From Paenibacillus lacisoli (lineage in GTDB: Bacteria; Bacillota; Bacilli; Paenibacillales; Paenibacillaceae): a DNA stretch of 64,000 bases. Shown piece by piece: positions 45,338 through 54,176 of this stretch (within the stretch, counting starts at the first letter, position 1; every line of letters starts with the position of its first letter). The stretch spans positions 186,001 through 250,000 of the forward strand of contig NZ_JAUQTB010000001.1 of NCBI RefSeq assembly GCF_030580655.1. Reading direction: 5' to 3'. Below the pieces are notes generated by a model that had not been told where the DNA came from, made no database searches, and saw only the letters and a list, made by a program, of their open reading frames with translations. The position numbers were made by a program, and so were the translations under genes.

Positions 45338-45378
45338 ACAATGTGCCCAGCCGCACATCGACGGCTGGGCAGCATTGT
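45338..45378 (-). terminator. Probable terminator after GerMN gene
   Basis: GCCCAGCCG and CGGCTGGGC form a perfect stem, extended by ACAATG/CATTGT with a bulge, and followed on the minus strand by a C/T-rich then T6 stretch 8 bases later. It lies 50 bases after the GerMN stop. Confidence 0.72.
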
Positions 45379-45430
45379 ATCCCGTTAGGATAAACCATTC
45401 TGGTTGTTGGTCGTTCTTCGTGTCGGTTAA

Positions 45431-46183
45431 CTATCGGGTCATTGGATGGTCCAGATCAACATGTCCCATCAAACTCTCCACTTTGTCTCCATTTACCAGC
45501 AGCTCAATACTCTTGACCTCGCTGAACTGGAACATCGTCTGCTTCAGCGCATCCAGGGCAAATTGTTCTCCGCCGGAGCCCAACCGGGCAGTATCTGGCA
45601 GTGAAATATTCAGCGTTAACGCACCATTGACAAATTCCAGCTGCTTCAGCTCAATGGTGTCAGACCAGAGCGGAACCAGGTCACTGTTATCACTGTGCTG
45701 AAGCGCCTGAAAGGCTGCTTTATATTTCTGAAGCTTAGTAGGAAATGAAATTTCCGCTTCTGCCTTCTTCAGTTCCATTTCCTGAGGGTCTGTGTAATAC
45801 ACTGCAATTTTCTGCTTGCTCTCTTCATCTGCAGAAGCAGTCTGACTGGCCTTACTGCTGTCAGTCGGTGCTGCTGCTTGTCCAGAAGTACTGCTCTGGC
45901 CAGCTGTATCCTCACCAGTACTCTTTCCTGCCGCATTGCCGGAAGTGGTATCCGGCGAATCCGCTGCTGCAGATGTTGATGCAGAAGCTTCTGCTGGTTC
46001 AGGTACTGATGCAGTACTCTCGCCTGACGCATCCGCGGCGGAGGTTTCGCTCTCTGCCTGGACTGCCGCTCCTTGCTTCACCTGATCCTGATCAGCTGAG
46101 GGTGCGGCGGTCGGCTTTTGTGAACAACCCGCTGCCACCAGAATAAGGGCCAGCGCACCTGTTACTATTACTTTTCTGTTCAT
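45431..46183 (-). CDS. GerMN-domain lipoprotein
   Basis: This 250-residue lipoprotein has lipobox VAAGC (Cys20), a long low-complexity linker of Ala, Ser, Glu and Gln (about 30-125), and one GerMN (sporulation/germination) domain of about 115 residues: KIAVYYTDPQEMELKKAEAE, LVPLWSDTIELKQLEF, GALTLNISLP and ALKQTMFQFSEVKSIELLVNG. GerM of Bacillus carries two such domains and is needed for sporulation and germination; here there is only one. The gene follows the cell-wall amidase gene by 29 bases, fitting a joint role at the cell wall. Confidence 0.88.
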   Translation of the reverse strand: MNRKVIVTGALALILVAAGCSQKPTAAPSADQDQVKQGAAVQAESETSAADASGESTASVPEPAEASASTSAAADSPDTTSGNAAGKSTGEDTAGQSSTSGQAAAPTDSSKASQTASADEESKQKIAVYYTDPQEMELKKAEAEISFPTKLQKYKAAFQALQHSDNSDLVPLWSDTIELKQLEFVNGALTLNISLPDTARLGSGGEQFALDALKQTMFQFSEVKSIELLVNGDKVESLMGHVDLDHPMTR

Positions 46184-46212
46184 TTGTCGCCTCCCACGAG
46201 GAGCTTCCTCCT

Positions 46213-47586
46213 CTACTTCAGTCCGAGATAATCTTCAATTCCATCAACGACCCCTTGAGCCACTCGTGTCTGGAAGCTTGTGTTAAACAGGGCCTTTTCA
46301 TCGTTTTTATTACTGAGGTAGCCAACCTCCAGGAGAACGGCTGCCATTTTGGTCTCACGGATAACATGGAAGTTACCATACCGTACGCCGCGGTCCGTCA
46401 AGCCTGTAGCCTTGGCAAAATATTTATGAATGGTGTTAGCCAACGCTTTGCTCTCCGCGCGCTGATAATACGTTTCAGTGCCTGTTGCGGCCGAGCTTCC
46501 GCTGCTGTTGGCATGAATTGAAACGAAGACATCCGCCTTCAGGTCATTCGCAATTTTCACCCGATCTTTCAGTTCAAGGAATGTGTCGTCGCTGCGTGTG
46601 AGTACGACATCAATATTTGGGTTCTGCTTCAGCAGATTAGCCACTTTCAGTGCCATGGCCAGGTTGAAATCTTTTTCCTTGGTTCCCGATACACCCGCTG
46701 CACCTGGATCTTTGGCTCCGTGACCTGCATCAATGACAACGATTTTTTTACCACCGCTGCCTACTGGTTTGGAAGCCTGTCCATCACTCAATGTAACGAT
46801 CAGCGTGCCTGTTCCGGGATTAGAAATGGCAAAGTTTTTCGCTTTGCTGACATCTACGACTACACGCACAGTAGATGGATTGTTGTTGTACAAGGAGTAG
46901 CGCACCTTGCTCACATCACTGTTTCCGGTTACTTCCATTTCACCATTAAGCTGTGCATTCAGCGACTGGGTATCCCCGAAAGTGCTGGAAAATGCAGCCT
47001 GAGGCAGATCAACAACAACGCGGTTCGGTCCTGTCATCGTGAACACGTTCGGCTTCACATTACCATCCATTGCGATAAGAAGACGGTTATCGCTGAAGCT
47101 GATTCCCTTCACCATAGCAAGATCGCTGACCGGTGTGTTTTCACCGCTGTTGTTTTGGGTAATGAGATACACTGACTTGCTGGTATTGTCCCAGCTGACC
47201 TTCAATCCCATCTGCTCGCCTACAAAACGGAGCGGAACCAAAGTTGTTCCCCCTCGTAATACAGGTGCAGCGTCAAGTGCCACTTTCTGTCCGGACACGT
47301 CTGCCTGGGAGACGCCAACCGTCATAGTAATCGTGGTATTCTCGCTTTGAATCGTTACAATCTTTGAATTCTGATCCCAGCCTACGTTATAACCCAGGTT
47401 CTCGGATACGACGCGAATCGGAATCATCACCTTGTTGTTGAGCAGCTCTACCTGCACATCACCAGGAAGATTTAATTTCTTGCCATCAAGAAATATGCTT
47501 GTATTTCCTGTCGTCGCAGCGTGTCCGTGGCCCGGAACCACCAACATGAAGATAAATAAGAACATCAAAAAACCCAGCTTTTTCAT
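46213..47586 (-). CDS. N-acetylmuramoyl-L-alanine amidase with stalk and AMIN domains
   Basis: This 457-residue secreted enzyme has a signal peptide (cleavage near GHAA, about 24), two copper-amine-oxidase N-terminal-like beta repeats used as a wall stalk (LNNKVMIPIRVVSENLGYNV and GGTTLVPLRFVGEQMGLKV), an AMIN domain (about 160-275), and an Amidase_3 domain with zinc residues in IDAGHGAKDPG, an EKDFNLAM glutamate, VSIHANSSG and catalytic LLEVGYLSN. It cuts the bond between muramic acid and the stem peptide. It precedes the GerMN lipoprotein gene. No promoter could be assigned with confidence in the 300 bases upstream. Confidence 0.94.
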   Translation of the reverse strand: MKKLGFLMFLFIFMLVVPGHGHAATTGNTSIFLDGKKLNLPGDVQVELLNNKVMIPIRVVSENLGYNVGWDQNSKIVTIQSENTTITMTVGVSQADVSGQKVALDAAPVLRGGTTLVPLRFVGEQMGLKVSWDNTSKSVYLITQNNSGENTPVSDLAMVKGISFSDNRLLIAMDGNVKPNVFTMTGPNRVVVDLPQAAFSSTFGDTQSLNAQLNGEMEVTGNSDVSKVRYSLYNNNPSTVRVVVDVSKAKNFAISNPGTGTLIVTLSDGQASKPVGSGGKKIVVIDAGHGAKDPGAAGVSGTKEKDFNLAMALKVANLLKQNPNIDVVLTRSDDTFLELKDRVKIANDLKADVFVSIHANSSGSSAATGTETYYQRAESKALANTIHKYFAKATGLTDRGVRYGNFHVIRETKMAAVLLEVGYLSNKNDEKALFNTSFQTRVAQGVVDGIEDYLGLK

Positions 47587-47899
47587 CCTTCACCCCTACC
47601 ATCCTATTAATTTTTGACATGTTTCCGGCGAAAAGCTCCCGCTGCTGCACAAGCAATACCAGACAATATTAAGACGCCGCTCTCTATCAAAAGTTGCGAA
47701 TTTATTCCATCATAACAGAAAAAAAGACTGTTAAATAGCGCTTTTTACGACATGGTTCTCTCATAATTTACTATTCATTACGTCTAACCCCGCATCTCCC
47801 TCACTGCTCTTTTCTTTTATAATAGTTACAGAAAATTAATATTTTTTAATGAATTATTCTTCTCCAGTCACTTTCTTGATTCTACTAAAATAAGAACAT
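47587..47899. other. Intergenic region without recognised gene
   Basis: These 313 bases lie between the amidase start and the leuCD terminator. They are A/T-rich and presumably hold the amidase promoter on the minus strand. A -10-like TATGAT occurs on that strand (about 47720), but no well-spaced -35 is seen. I find no ORF, RNA or repeat here. Confidence 0.5.
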
Positions 47900-47933
47900 A
47901 AAAAAAGCCGGCCGATCAGATCGGCCAGCTTTA
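47900..47933 (-). terminator. Terminator of leuCD
   Basis: On the minus strand AAAGCTGGCCGAT pairs with ATCGGCCGGCTTT over a 3-base loop and is followed by seven T. It lies about 35 bases after the leuD stop. Confidence 0.92.
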
Positions 47934-47969
47934 TTACTTGCGGTAATAATCCCTTAACATTCCAACAGA

Positions 47970-48569
47970 TTAAACAAGAGCTGCTGCACGCTTGGCTTCA
48001 TATGCAGCAATCGCATCTTCATGCTGCAGGGTCAGCCCAATATCATCCAGCCCCTGTAAAAGAAACTGGCGGCGGTGCTCATCCAGATCGAAAGCAATAT
48101 GAAGACCAAAATCATCCGCAATGGTTTTCTGTTCGAGATCAATGTTCAGCTGATATCCTTCGTGTGCAGCAGTACGCTGAAACAGCTCTTCGACCTGCTC
48201 TTCTGACAGCTTGATCGGCAAAATGCCGTTCTTGAAGCAGTTGTTGTAGAAAATGTCGGCAAAGGATGGTGCGATGACACAGCGGAACCCGTAGTCCAGA
48301 ATGGCCCAAGGAGCATGCTCCCGTGATGAACCACAGCCGAAATTGGCCCTTGATAACAAGATATTTGCTCCTTCATACCGCTCTTTGTTTAATTCAAAGT
48401 TAGGGTTATCGTTGCCCGCCTCGTCAAATCTCCATTCGTAGAAAAGAAACTGCCCGAATCCTGTACGCTCAATACGCTTCAGAAATTGCTTAGGGATGAT
48501 GGCATCCGTATCTACGTTCACGCGATCAACCGGTGCTGCCAATCCTTTTAAAGTTGTAAATGCCTCCAT
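47970..48569 (-). CDS. leuD: 3-isopropylmalate dehydratase small subunit
   Basis: This 199-residue protein is full-length LeuD: front [22 protein letters not shown], and the substrate-binding [16 protein letters not shown] (about 75-90). With LeuC it isomerises 2-isopropylmalate to 3-isopropylmalate in leucine synthesis. It follows leuC by 23 bases, with ribosome site AGGAGG. No other leu gene (leuA, leuB) lies in the window, so the pathway is split on this chromosome or those genes are elsewhere. Confidence 0.97.
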   Translation of the reverse strand: MEAFTTLKGLAAPVDRVNVDTDAIIPKQFLKRIERTGFGQFLFYEWRFDEAGNDNPNFELNKERYEGANILLSRANFGCGSSREHAPWAILDYGFRCVIAPSFADIFYNNCFKNGILPIKLSEEQVEELFQRTAAHEGYQLNIDLEQKTIADDFGLHIAFDLDEHRRQFLLQGLDDIGLTLQHEDAIAAYEAKRAAALV

Positions 48570-48592
48570 GATGCTTCCTCCTATTCAGTCGA

Positions 48593-50017
48593 TCAGCTGA
48601 CAACAGCCTGCTGTTTGATTTTCCAGTCACGTACATCTACGAAGCGGCCTTCGATCGCTGCTGCGGCAGCCATTGCCGGCGAGACCAGATGTGTGCGGCC
48701 TCCGCGGCCTTGACGGCCTTCGAAGTTGCGGTTTGAGGTTGAAGCACAGCGCTGTCCCGGCTGCAGTACGTCCGGATTCATCGCCAGACACATGCTGCAT
48801 CCCGCTTCACGCCACTCAAAGCCTGCTTCACGGAACACCTCATCCAGTCCTTCCTTCTCCGCCTGCAGCTTCACCCGTCCGGAACCAGGTACCACGATCG
48901 CTGTCACCCGGTCCGAAACCTTATATCCGCGCGCAATTTCTGCCGCTGCACGCAGATCCTCAATCCGACCATTCGTACAGGAACCGATAAAAACATAATC
49001 AATAGCAATTTCCGTCATTGGTGTACCTGGAGTCAAATCCATATACTCCAGCGCTTTTTCGGCCGCTTTGCGCTCATTCTCAGTTGGCAGCTCAGCTGGA
49101 ACAGGTACCGCTGAGGTAATATCTGTACCCATACCCGGGCTGGTTCCCCAGGTTACCTGAGGAATCAGGCTGTCCACGTCAAATTCAACCACATGATCAT
49201 ATGCCGCGCCCTCATCGGTGACAAGCTTCTTCCATTCTTCTACGGCTGCATCAAACTCAGCACCCTGTGGAACATGCTGACGGCCGCGAAGATATTCGAA
49301 TGTCGTCTCATCCGGTGCGATCAGGCCAGCCCGCGCTCCACCTTCAATTGACATGTTGCAGACCGTCATTCGTTCTTCCATCGTCAAGCTTTTGATCGCT
49401 TCTCCTGTATACTCAATAACATATCCTGTTGCAAAATCTGTTCCGTATTTAGCGATTACTCCAAGAATCATATCTTTGGCCGTTACTCCTGGCTTGCGGC
49501 TGCCAACAAAGCGGACTTCCATCGTTTTGGCTTTGGACTGCTGAAGACATTGCGTTGCCAGAACGTGCTCCACTTCACTTGTGCCGATTCCGAATGCCAG
49601 CGCTCCGAACGCACCGTGCGTCGATGTATGGCTGTCACCACAAACAATCGTTTTTCCGGGGTGAGTCAAACCGAGCTCAGGTCCCATGACGTGTACAACC
49701 CCTTGATCAAGGGTATCCAGGTCATATAAAGTGACGCCGAAATCACGGCAGTTCTGGGTCAGGGTATCGATTTGCTGCTTCGAGATCGGGTCCTTGATAT
49801 TGAACCGATCCGTAGTAGGTACATTATGGTCCATGGTTGCAAAGGTACGTTCCGGACGGCGAACTTTGCGGCCGCTGAGACGCAGACCTTCAAAAGCCTG
49901 CGGGGACGTTACTTCGTGAACCAGATGAAGATCAATATAAATAATGCTTGGTTTCCCTTCTTCCTGATAAATCACATGGTTATCCCAAATTTTCTCGAAC
50001 ATGGTCTTTTGACTCAT
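48593..50017 (-). CDS. leuC: 3-isopropylmalate dehydratase large subunit
   Basis: I choose ATG at 50017 ([11 protein letters not shown]), six bases after AGGGGTG; GTG at 50026 would lie within the ribosome site. The 474 residues are the aconitase-type subunit: [26 protein letters not shown], the cluster cysteines in [10 protein letters not shown] and [10 protein letters not shown], and [10 protein letters not shown]. It carries the 4Fe-4S cluster of the isomerase. Diverging from it, 299 bases away, is a LysR gene; the space contains a perfect inverted repeat and three tandem repeats that may be its operator. Confidence 0.97.
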   Translation of the reverse strand: MSQKTMFEKIWDNHVIYQEEGKPSIIYIDLHLVHEVTSPQAFEGLRLSGRKVRRPERTFATMDHNVPTTDRFNIKDPISKQQIDTLTQNCRDFGVTLYDLDTLDQGVVHVMGPELGLTHPGKTIVCGDSHTSTHGAFGALAFGIGTSEVEHVLATQCLQQSKAKTMEVRFVGSRKPGVTAKDMILGVIAKYGTDFATGYVIEYTGEAIKSLTMEERMTVCNMSIEGGARAGLIAPDETTFEYLRGRQHVPQGAEFDAAVEEWKKLVTDEGAAYDHVVEFDVDSLIPQVTWGTSPGMGTDITSAVPVPAELPTENERKAAEKALEYMDLTPGTPMTEIAIDYVFIGSCTNGRIEDLRAAAEIARGYKVSDRVTAIVVPGSGRVKLQAEKEGLDEVFREAGFEWREAGCSMCLAMNPDVLQPGQRCASTSNRNFEGRQGRGGRTHLVSPAMAAAAAIEGRFVDVRDWKIKQQAVVS

Positions 50018-50121
50018 CGTTTTCACCCCTGATGGTAACTTCGTGTTTGGAGACGAACGTTCAGTTCGTACTTCTCTTTGAATTCAATATATCATCATGC
50101 AGTTAATTGATCCAAGATATA

Positions 50122-50144
50122 AAACCTATACCGTTAATAGGTTT
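50122..50144. promoter_or_regulatory. Perfect inverted repeat in the leuC-lysR space
   Basis: AAACCTAT and ATAGGTTT form a perfect 8-7-8 inverted repeat. It lies 105 bases upstream of leuC and 173 upstream of the divergent LysR gene, the usual place for a LysR regulator to bind. Assignment to this LysR protein is inference. Confidence 0.6.
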
Positions 50145-50149
50145 GGTCA

Positions 50150-50185
50150 ATAAACCGATGGATAAACCATTGGATTAACCATTTG
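50150..50185. repeat. Three 12-bp imperfect tandem repeats
   Basis: Units ATAAACCGATGG (50150), ATAAACCATTGG (50162) and ATTAACCATTTG (50174) run head to tail beside the inverted repeat. Their AAACC core recurs in the inverted repeat itself, so they look like linked protein-binding half-sites spaced near one helical turn. Confidence 0.7.
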
Positions 50186-50316
50186 TTATTCAGTAAGCAA
50201 GCCGTCATTAAAGTATGACAGGCCCGTGTCTTTTGTTTATAATTAAGCTTAAATTAATAGTTATTTAGTATAAGCTGCTAGTCATATATCTGCAGGTTCT
50301 AAGGAGGTTACCATCG

Positions 50317-51246
50317 TTGGAAATTCGTCAGCTCATGTATACCCTGCAAATCGCGGCTGAGAAAAACTTTTCCCGGGCCGCCGAGAAATTGCATATTGCC
50401 CAGCCCTCACTCAGTCAGCAGCTGTCCAAGCTGGAGAACGAATTGGGTGTCCGCCTGTTCCAGCGCAATACAAGCAGTGTTGAGTTGACCCATGCGGGAG
50501 AAAGCTTCGTAGCTCAGGCACAGAAAATTGTGGATGCCGTTGAACTGCTGCGCCAGGAGATGGATGACATCTCGCAGCTGCGAAAAGGGAGGGTCGTTGT
50601 CGGAAGCATGCCTATCACAGGCTCTCATCTGCTGCCCCATGTGCTTCCGGCATTCCGCCAGTCTTATCCGGATATCGAGATTGCACTGCTGGAAGACTCG
50701 TCTATGCATCTGGAAAAGCTGACGGCCAGCGGCCAGACCGATCTCAGCCTACTCTCGCTTCCGCTTACGGAAACATCACTTACTTATATTCCGATTGGTG
50801 AGGAACGCATTGATCTTGCTGTTCCCCCTAACCATCCGCTTGCACAGCGTCCGCTGGGCACCGATGGCATTCAACGGGTGAAGCTGTCTGAACTGCGGGA
50901 GGAACCCTTCGTACTCCTTAAAAAAGGACAGGGACTGCGTAAGCTGACCTTTGATTTATGTGCAAATGCCGGCTTTGAACCTCAAGTCGTCTTCGAGAGC
51001 AACAATATTGAAACGATCCAGTCACTAGTCGCTACCGGGATGGGCGTAACGCTTGTGCCGCATTTTATCGCCAGAGCGACAAGGAGTGAGTTTGTCCCAG
51101 CTTATCTGCAGCTGGAGGAACCATCGCCGAGCCGCACACTGGTCATTGCTTACCGGAGCGGGCGTTATTTGTCCAAAGCGGCTGAAGCCTTCATTGATAC
51201 CTTCCGCAATACCGTTCAACAGCTGGCCGATGTCAAACGACCTTGA
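50317..51246 (+). CDS. LysR-family transcriptional regulator
   Basis: This 309-residue regulator starts at TTG (50317), 7-8 bases after AAGGAGG. The N-terminal winged helix is visible as MEIRQLMYTLQIAAEKNFSR, then AAEKLHIAQPSLSQQLSKLE, and the C-terminal ligand domain follows from about residue 90 (KGRVVVGSMPITGSHLLPHV). Such proteins respond to a small metabolite and usually control a divergent operon, here leuCD. The nearest named relatives I can suggest are the general CysL/GltC/CitR types; I cannot choose among them. Confidence 0.93.
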   Translation: MEIRQLMYTLQIAAEKNFSRAAEKLHIAQPSLSQQLSKLENELGVRLFQRNTSSVELTHAGESFVAQAQKIVDAVELLRQEMDDISQLRKGRVVVGSMPITGSHLLPHVLPAFRQSYPDIEIALLEDSSMHLEKLTASGQTDLSLLSLPLTETSLTYIPIGEERIDLAVPPNHPLAQRPLGTDGIQRVKLSELREEPFVLLKKGQGLRKLTFDLCANAGFEPQVVFESNNIETIQSLVATGMGVTLVPHFIARATRSEFVPAYLQLEEPSPSRTLVIAYRSGRYLSKAAEAFIDTFRNTVQQLADVKRP

Positions 51247-51268
51247 TTTTTGAAGTAAGCTCAATATG

Positions 51269-51320
51269 AAAAGGCTGTTCTCCCAACCTGCTGCAGCAGG
51301 AGGGAAAACAGCCTTTTGTC
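51269..51320 (+). terminator. Terminator after lysR
   Basis: AAAAGGCTGTT with TCCC pairs with GGGA and AACAGCCTTTT around an inner CTGCTGCAGCAG palindrome, then GTCT. It ends the LysR transcript and may also serve the minus strand. Confidence 0.85.
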
Positions 51321-51386
51321 TATTCTGGCCAGTATTCTGTTACCCACAACTTAACGTCATGGTTCCATTACATCATACCATCGACC

Positions 51387-51459
51387 TTATCCATCTTCTA
51401 ATTCGGCGTAATCGTTTGCCTTCGCCTGCTTCTCCGCATTAACGTTACCCTCATGATCG
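51387..51459 (-). pseudogene. Possible small gene with broken start
   Basis: On the minus strand a frame ending at TAA (51387) reads DHEGNVNAEKQAKANDYAEL and is hydrophilic like many small spore proteins, but it has no start codon after the preceding TGA. Just in front, AAGAAAGAAG and ATG lie in a frame one base off, which hits a stop after three codons. A one-base change would give a protein of about 24 residues. Either a decayed gene or a sequence error. Confidence 0.3.
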
Positions 51460-51478
51460 CATCACTTCTTTCTTTGGA

Positions 51479-51679
51479 TTATTTCCTCAGATTGTGCTGA
51501 TCGATCAACCTGTTCTGCTCATCTGGTGCTCTTTGGTCATGATAAACCCCTTGCACCGGCGGTCCGACGTCTTCCTCATAGTCTCTTGCAAATTGCCTGA
51601 TGCTGCTCCTTGATTCCGTCAATGTTGACCTCGTCAAGGCATCCCTTGATTCCATTTTGGCTTTACTTTGGTTATCCAT
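51479..51679 (-). CDS. Small hydrophilic hypothetical protein (66 aa)
   Basis: The start is ATG at 51679, after AAGGAGGT; the frame open to 51721 has no ribosome site. The 66 residues (start MDNQSKAKMESRDAL) are charged, rich in Arg, Asp, Gln and Ser, and have no hydrophobic core, so the product is probably unfolded or helical, like many small spore or stress proteins. I recognise no family. The possible broken gene at 51387 follows 19 bases downstream. Confidence 0.6.
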   Translation of the reverse strand: MDNQSKAKMESRDALTRSTLTESRSSIRQFARDYEEDVGPPVQGVYHDQRAPDEQNRLIDQHNLRK

Positions 51680-51804
51680 CGTTATAACCTCCTTGGTTAA
51701 CGGGATACTAATATATAACACACAAACACTGTTATGAAACAGAGTTGTACTTTTTTTATGTTATTTTGATACACTTTTTGATATATCTCTTTCTATACAA
51801 AACG

Positions 51805-52623
51805 TCATCCTTTGTAATACAGATCATCTCTGCGATCCTGCCATACGGGAATACGGCTCCTGACCTCGGACACCTGCTCCGGCTCAATGATACCCGTGAC
51901 GATTTCTTCCAGCTCACTGCCTTCAGCCTGTATCTCCCCCCATGGATCAATAATGAGGGAGTGACCGCAGAAATGATTTCCGCCTCCGGACCCCACCCGA
52001 TTACAGGCGATGACAAACATCTGATTCTCAATGGCCCTTGCGGTCAGCAGCGTCTTCCAGTGGTGCAGGCGGGGATGCGGCCACTCTGCAGCTACGATCA
52101 GCAGCTGTGCGCCGCGCATGGCAAGAGTCCGGGACAGCTCGGGAAAACGGATATCGTAGCAGATCGCAGCGCCGGCTTTCAGTTGATGGTCGAGTTCCAA
52201 ATTACATAGGGACTTCCCAGGCTGCAAATAGTCATTTTCATGCATCAGTCCGAAGAGGTGGATTTTGGAATAGGCGGCTTTCACATGACCTGTGCGGTCG
52301 AAGCAGTACATTGTATTATAAAATTCGGTATTATAAAATTCGCTCTCCCGCCGCTCCGCAATGGACCCGCCCACAATGTTAACCCGATATTCGGCCGCAA
52401 AGTCCGCAAGCAGGCGGTAAGATTCTCCTTCGACAGGCTCAGCAATCTCATCCAGCCGCTGCAGGTCATATCCCGTATTCCACAGCTCGGGCAGAACCAG
52501 CAAATCGGTATCCGGCTGCTGCTCCATTGCAGTTTTCATCATATGCCCAAGACGCTGTCTGTTGCTGACAGGATCTCCAAAGCAAATATCGGACTGGAGC
52601 AGCGCTATCTTAAAAGGTGCCAT
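51805..52623 (-). CDS. Carbon-nitrogen hydrolase (nitrilase superfamily)
   Basis: This 272-residue protein has the catalytic triad of the nitrilase superfamily: Glu46 in VLPELWNTGY, Lys120 in AYSKIHLF and Cys155 in AICYDIRFPE. Its length and motifs are nearest the omega-amidase (Nit2/YafV) and MtnU-like branch, which hydrolyse alpha-ketoglutaramate or related amides. It carries an exact tandem duplication of five codons (EFYNT twice, about residues 95-104) that lies outside the catalytic motifs. Monocistronic; AAGGAGGAG precedes ATG. Substrate uncertain. Confidence 0.9.
   Translation of the reverse strand: MAPFKIALLQSDICFGDPVSNRQRLGHMMKTAMEQQPDTDLLVLPELWNTGYDLQRLDEIAEPVEGESYRLLADFAAEYRVNIVGGSIAERRESEFYNTEFYNTMYCFDRTGHVKAAYSKIHLFGLMHENDYLQPGKSLCNLELDHQLKAGAAICYDIRFPELSRTLAMRGAQLLIVAAEWPHPRLHHWKTLLTARAIENQMFVIACNRVGSGGGNHFCGHSLIIDPWGEIQAEGSELEEIVTGIIEPEQVSEVRSRIPVWQDRRDDLYYKG
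52313..52342. repeat. Exact 15-bp tandem duplication inside the nitrilase gene
   Basis: GTATTATAAAATTCG occurs twice in succession (52313-52327 and 52328-52342). It adds five codons in frame and so keeps the gene open; it is the mark of recent replication slippage. Confidence 0.9.
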
Positions 52624-52735
52624 TGAATTCTCCTCCTTAATGAAAATAACAACTTAAAGTATTTCATCTATCTTAGACTTGTAAAGAAGGACTCGCAACC
52701 GGCTGTATCCAGTCAGATCTTTTCCTCAATTCCCT

Positions 52736-52765
52736 TTGCCAAAAGGATTCTATTCGTGCTATATT
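52736..52765 (+). promoter_or_regulatory. proBAC promoter
   Basis: -35 TTGCCA (52736-52741), 18-base spacer, -10 TATATT (52760-52765). It lies directly before the T-box leader, with a start of transcription expected near 52772. Confidence 0.75.
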
Positions 52766-52771
52766 CTTAAT

Positions 52772-53010
52772 CAAATGTTGAAACGTGCAGACGGGACCAG
52801 TACGAGAGCCGGGCATGACCAGAGAGCAGATTCCAGAGGCTGAGAGGATCTGTCTTCGCTCCTTCTCCGAAACCTACCCCCGAGCGGCCTGCTCTGGCAG
52901 GACGGCGCCCCCGTTACAGGCCTGAAGCTGGACGGTGCTGTATGCCGTCAATGAAGGTGGTACCGCGGAAGACAGACTTTCGTCCTTTACAAGGATGAGA
53001 GTCTTTTTTT
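52772..53010 (+). promoter_or_regulatory. T-box leader, proline specific
   Basis: The conserved T-box core AAGGTGGTACCGCGG is at 52954-52968. Stem I contains AGTA (52799-52802) facing GAA (52869-52871), the loop-E pair flanking a specifier codon. The next triplet after one base is CCT (52873-52875) followed by A, so the specifier reads proline. A terminator hairpin GACTTTCGTCC/GGATGAGAGTC with seven T lies at 52975-53010. Uncharged tRNA-Pro would stabilise the antiterminator and allow proBAC transcription. T-box control of proBA is known in Bacilli; stem boundaries here were judged by eye. Confidence 0.92.
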
Positions 53011-53042
53011 ATGCAATTCATAACTTGGAAAGGAGTTAACCT

Positions 53043-54143
53043 ATGTCAGCCCGAATTGTGATCAAGATCGGCAGCAGTTCTCTTACCGGAGACGAAGGAG
53101 GCCTGAATGAAAGGGCAATCAGTTATTTTGCATCGGAAATCGCGTCTCTGTACAAGGCAGGTTATGAAGTGCTGCTTGTCACCTCCGGGGCAGTCGCTGC
53201 CGGATTCCGGGAGATCGGTTATCTGTTCCGCCCTACACTTCTCCATGAGAAGCAGGCGGCGGCTGCCGTCGGTCAGGCACTGCTGATGCAGGCCTATCGT
53301 CAAGCGTTTGGCTCTCACGGTATCCGGTCAGCTCAGATTCTGCTTACACGCAATGATTTTCACAGCCGTAAACGGATGGGCAATGCCAGTATGACGGTCG
53401 AAGAACTGCTTCGCCATGGTGTTATCCCTGTGTTTAATGAGAATGATACCGTATCCGTGGATGAATTGAAGTTTGGAGATAATGATATGCTGTCTGCCCT
53501 CGTTGCCAACATGGTCAAAGCACAGCATCTGATCATCATCACAGACATCGACGGGCTTTACACAGCTGATCCGCGCAAGCATCCGCACGCACAGCGTCTC
53601 GACCGTATCGAGGTCATTACAGAAGAAATTCATCTGCTTGCCGGCGGCAGCGGCTCCTCCGTCGGAACGGGCGGTATGCGCTCCAAGGTGGAGGCAGCCA
53701 AGGTCGCCACCCGCGGCGGGGTGCCTGTGTTTGTCGGCAGAATTCAGGAGAACGGTGATATGCTGAAGACCGTAGAGGGTCAAGGACAGGGATCCTATTT
53801 TGACACCACCCTCTCTTCGCTCCCAATGAAGAAACAGTGGCTTGGCTTTATGTCCACTCCACTGGGAAGCATCCGAGTGGATCAGGGGGCAGAAGAAGCT
53901 CTCGTTCACGGGGGGCACAGTCTCCTTCCTGTCGGGGTTCTAACCGTGACGGGCAGCTTTCATGCAGGGGACGTCGTCGAAGTCCTTGGACCGGATGAAC
54001 GCGTGCTTGGACGCGGCATCGTTAATTATGATGATGCCCAGCTCCACGAGATCAAGGGCCTTAGCAGCAGCGAGGTACTGCAAAAGCTGGGCGGTTTTCA
54101 CCGTCTTGAAGTCATTCACCGGGATGAATGGGTCACCCTGTGA
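53043..54143 (+). CDS. proB: Glutamate 5-kinase
   Basis: This 366-residue enzyme has an amino-acid-kinase domain (IVIKIGSSSLTGDEG at the front, LVTSGAVAAGFREIGY, FNENDTVSVDELKFGDND, and GTGGMRSKVEAAKVATRGG) and a C-terminal PUA domain (about 275-366). It phosphorylates glutamate with ATP, the first step of proline synthesis, and is usually feedback-inhibited by proline. It is the first gene of proBAC behind a proline T-box leader. ATG follows AAAGGAG. Confidence 0.97.
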   Translation: MSARIVIKIGSSSLTGDEGGLNERAISYFASEIASLYKAGYEVLLVTSGAVAAGFREIGYLFRPTLLHEKQAAAAVGQALLMQAYRQAFGSHGIRSAQILLTRNDFHSRKRMGNASMTVEELLRHGVIPVFNENDTVSVDELKFGDNDMLSALVANMVKAQHLIIITDIDGLYTADPRKHPHAQRLDRIEVITEEIHLLAGGSGSSVGTGGMRSKVEAAKVATRGGVPVFVGRIQENGDMLKTVEGQGQGSYFDTTLSSLPMKKQWLGFMSTPLGSIRVDQGAEEALVHGGHSLLPVGVLTVTGSFHAGDVVEVLGPDERVLGRGIVNYDDAQLHEIKGLSSSEVLQKLGGFHRLEVIHRDEWVTL

Positions 54144-54176
54144 TTATCTTTAATCATAAGGAGAGGGGATTAATAT

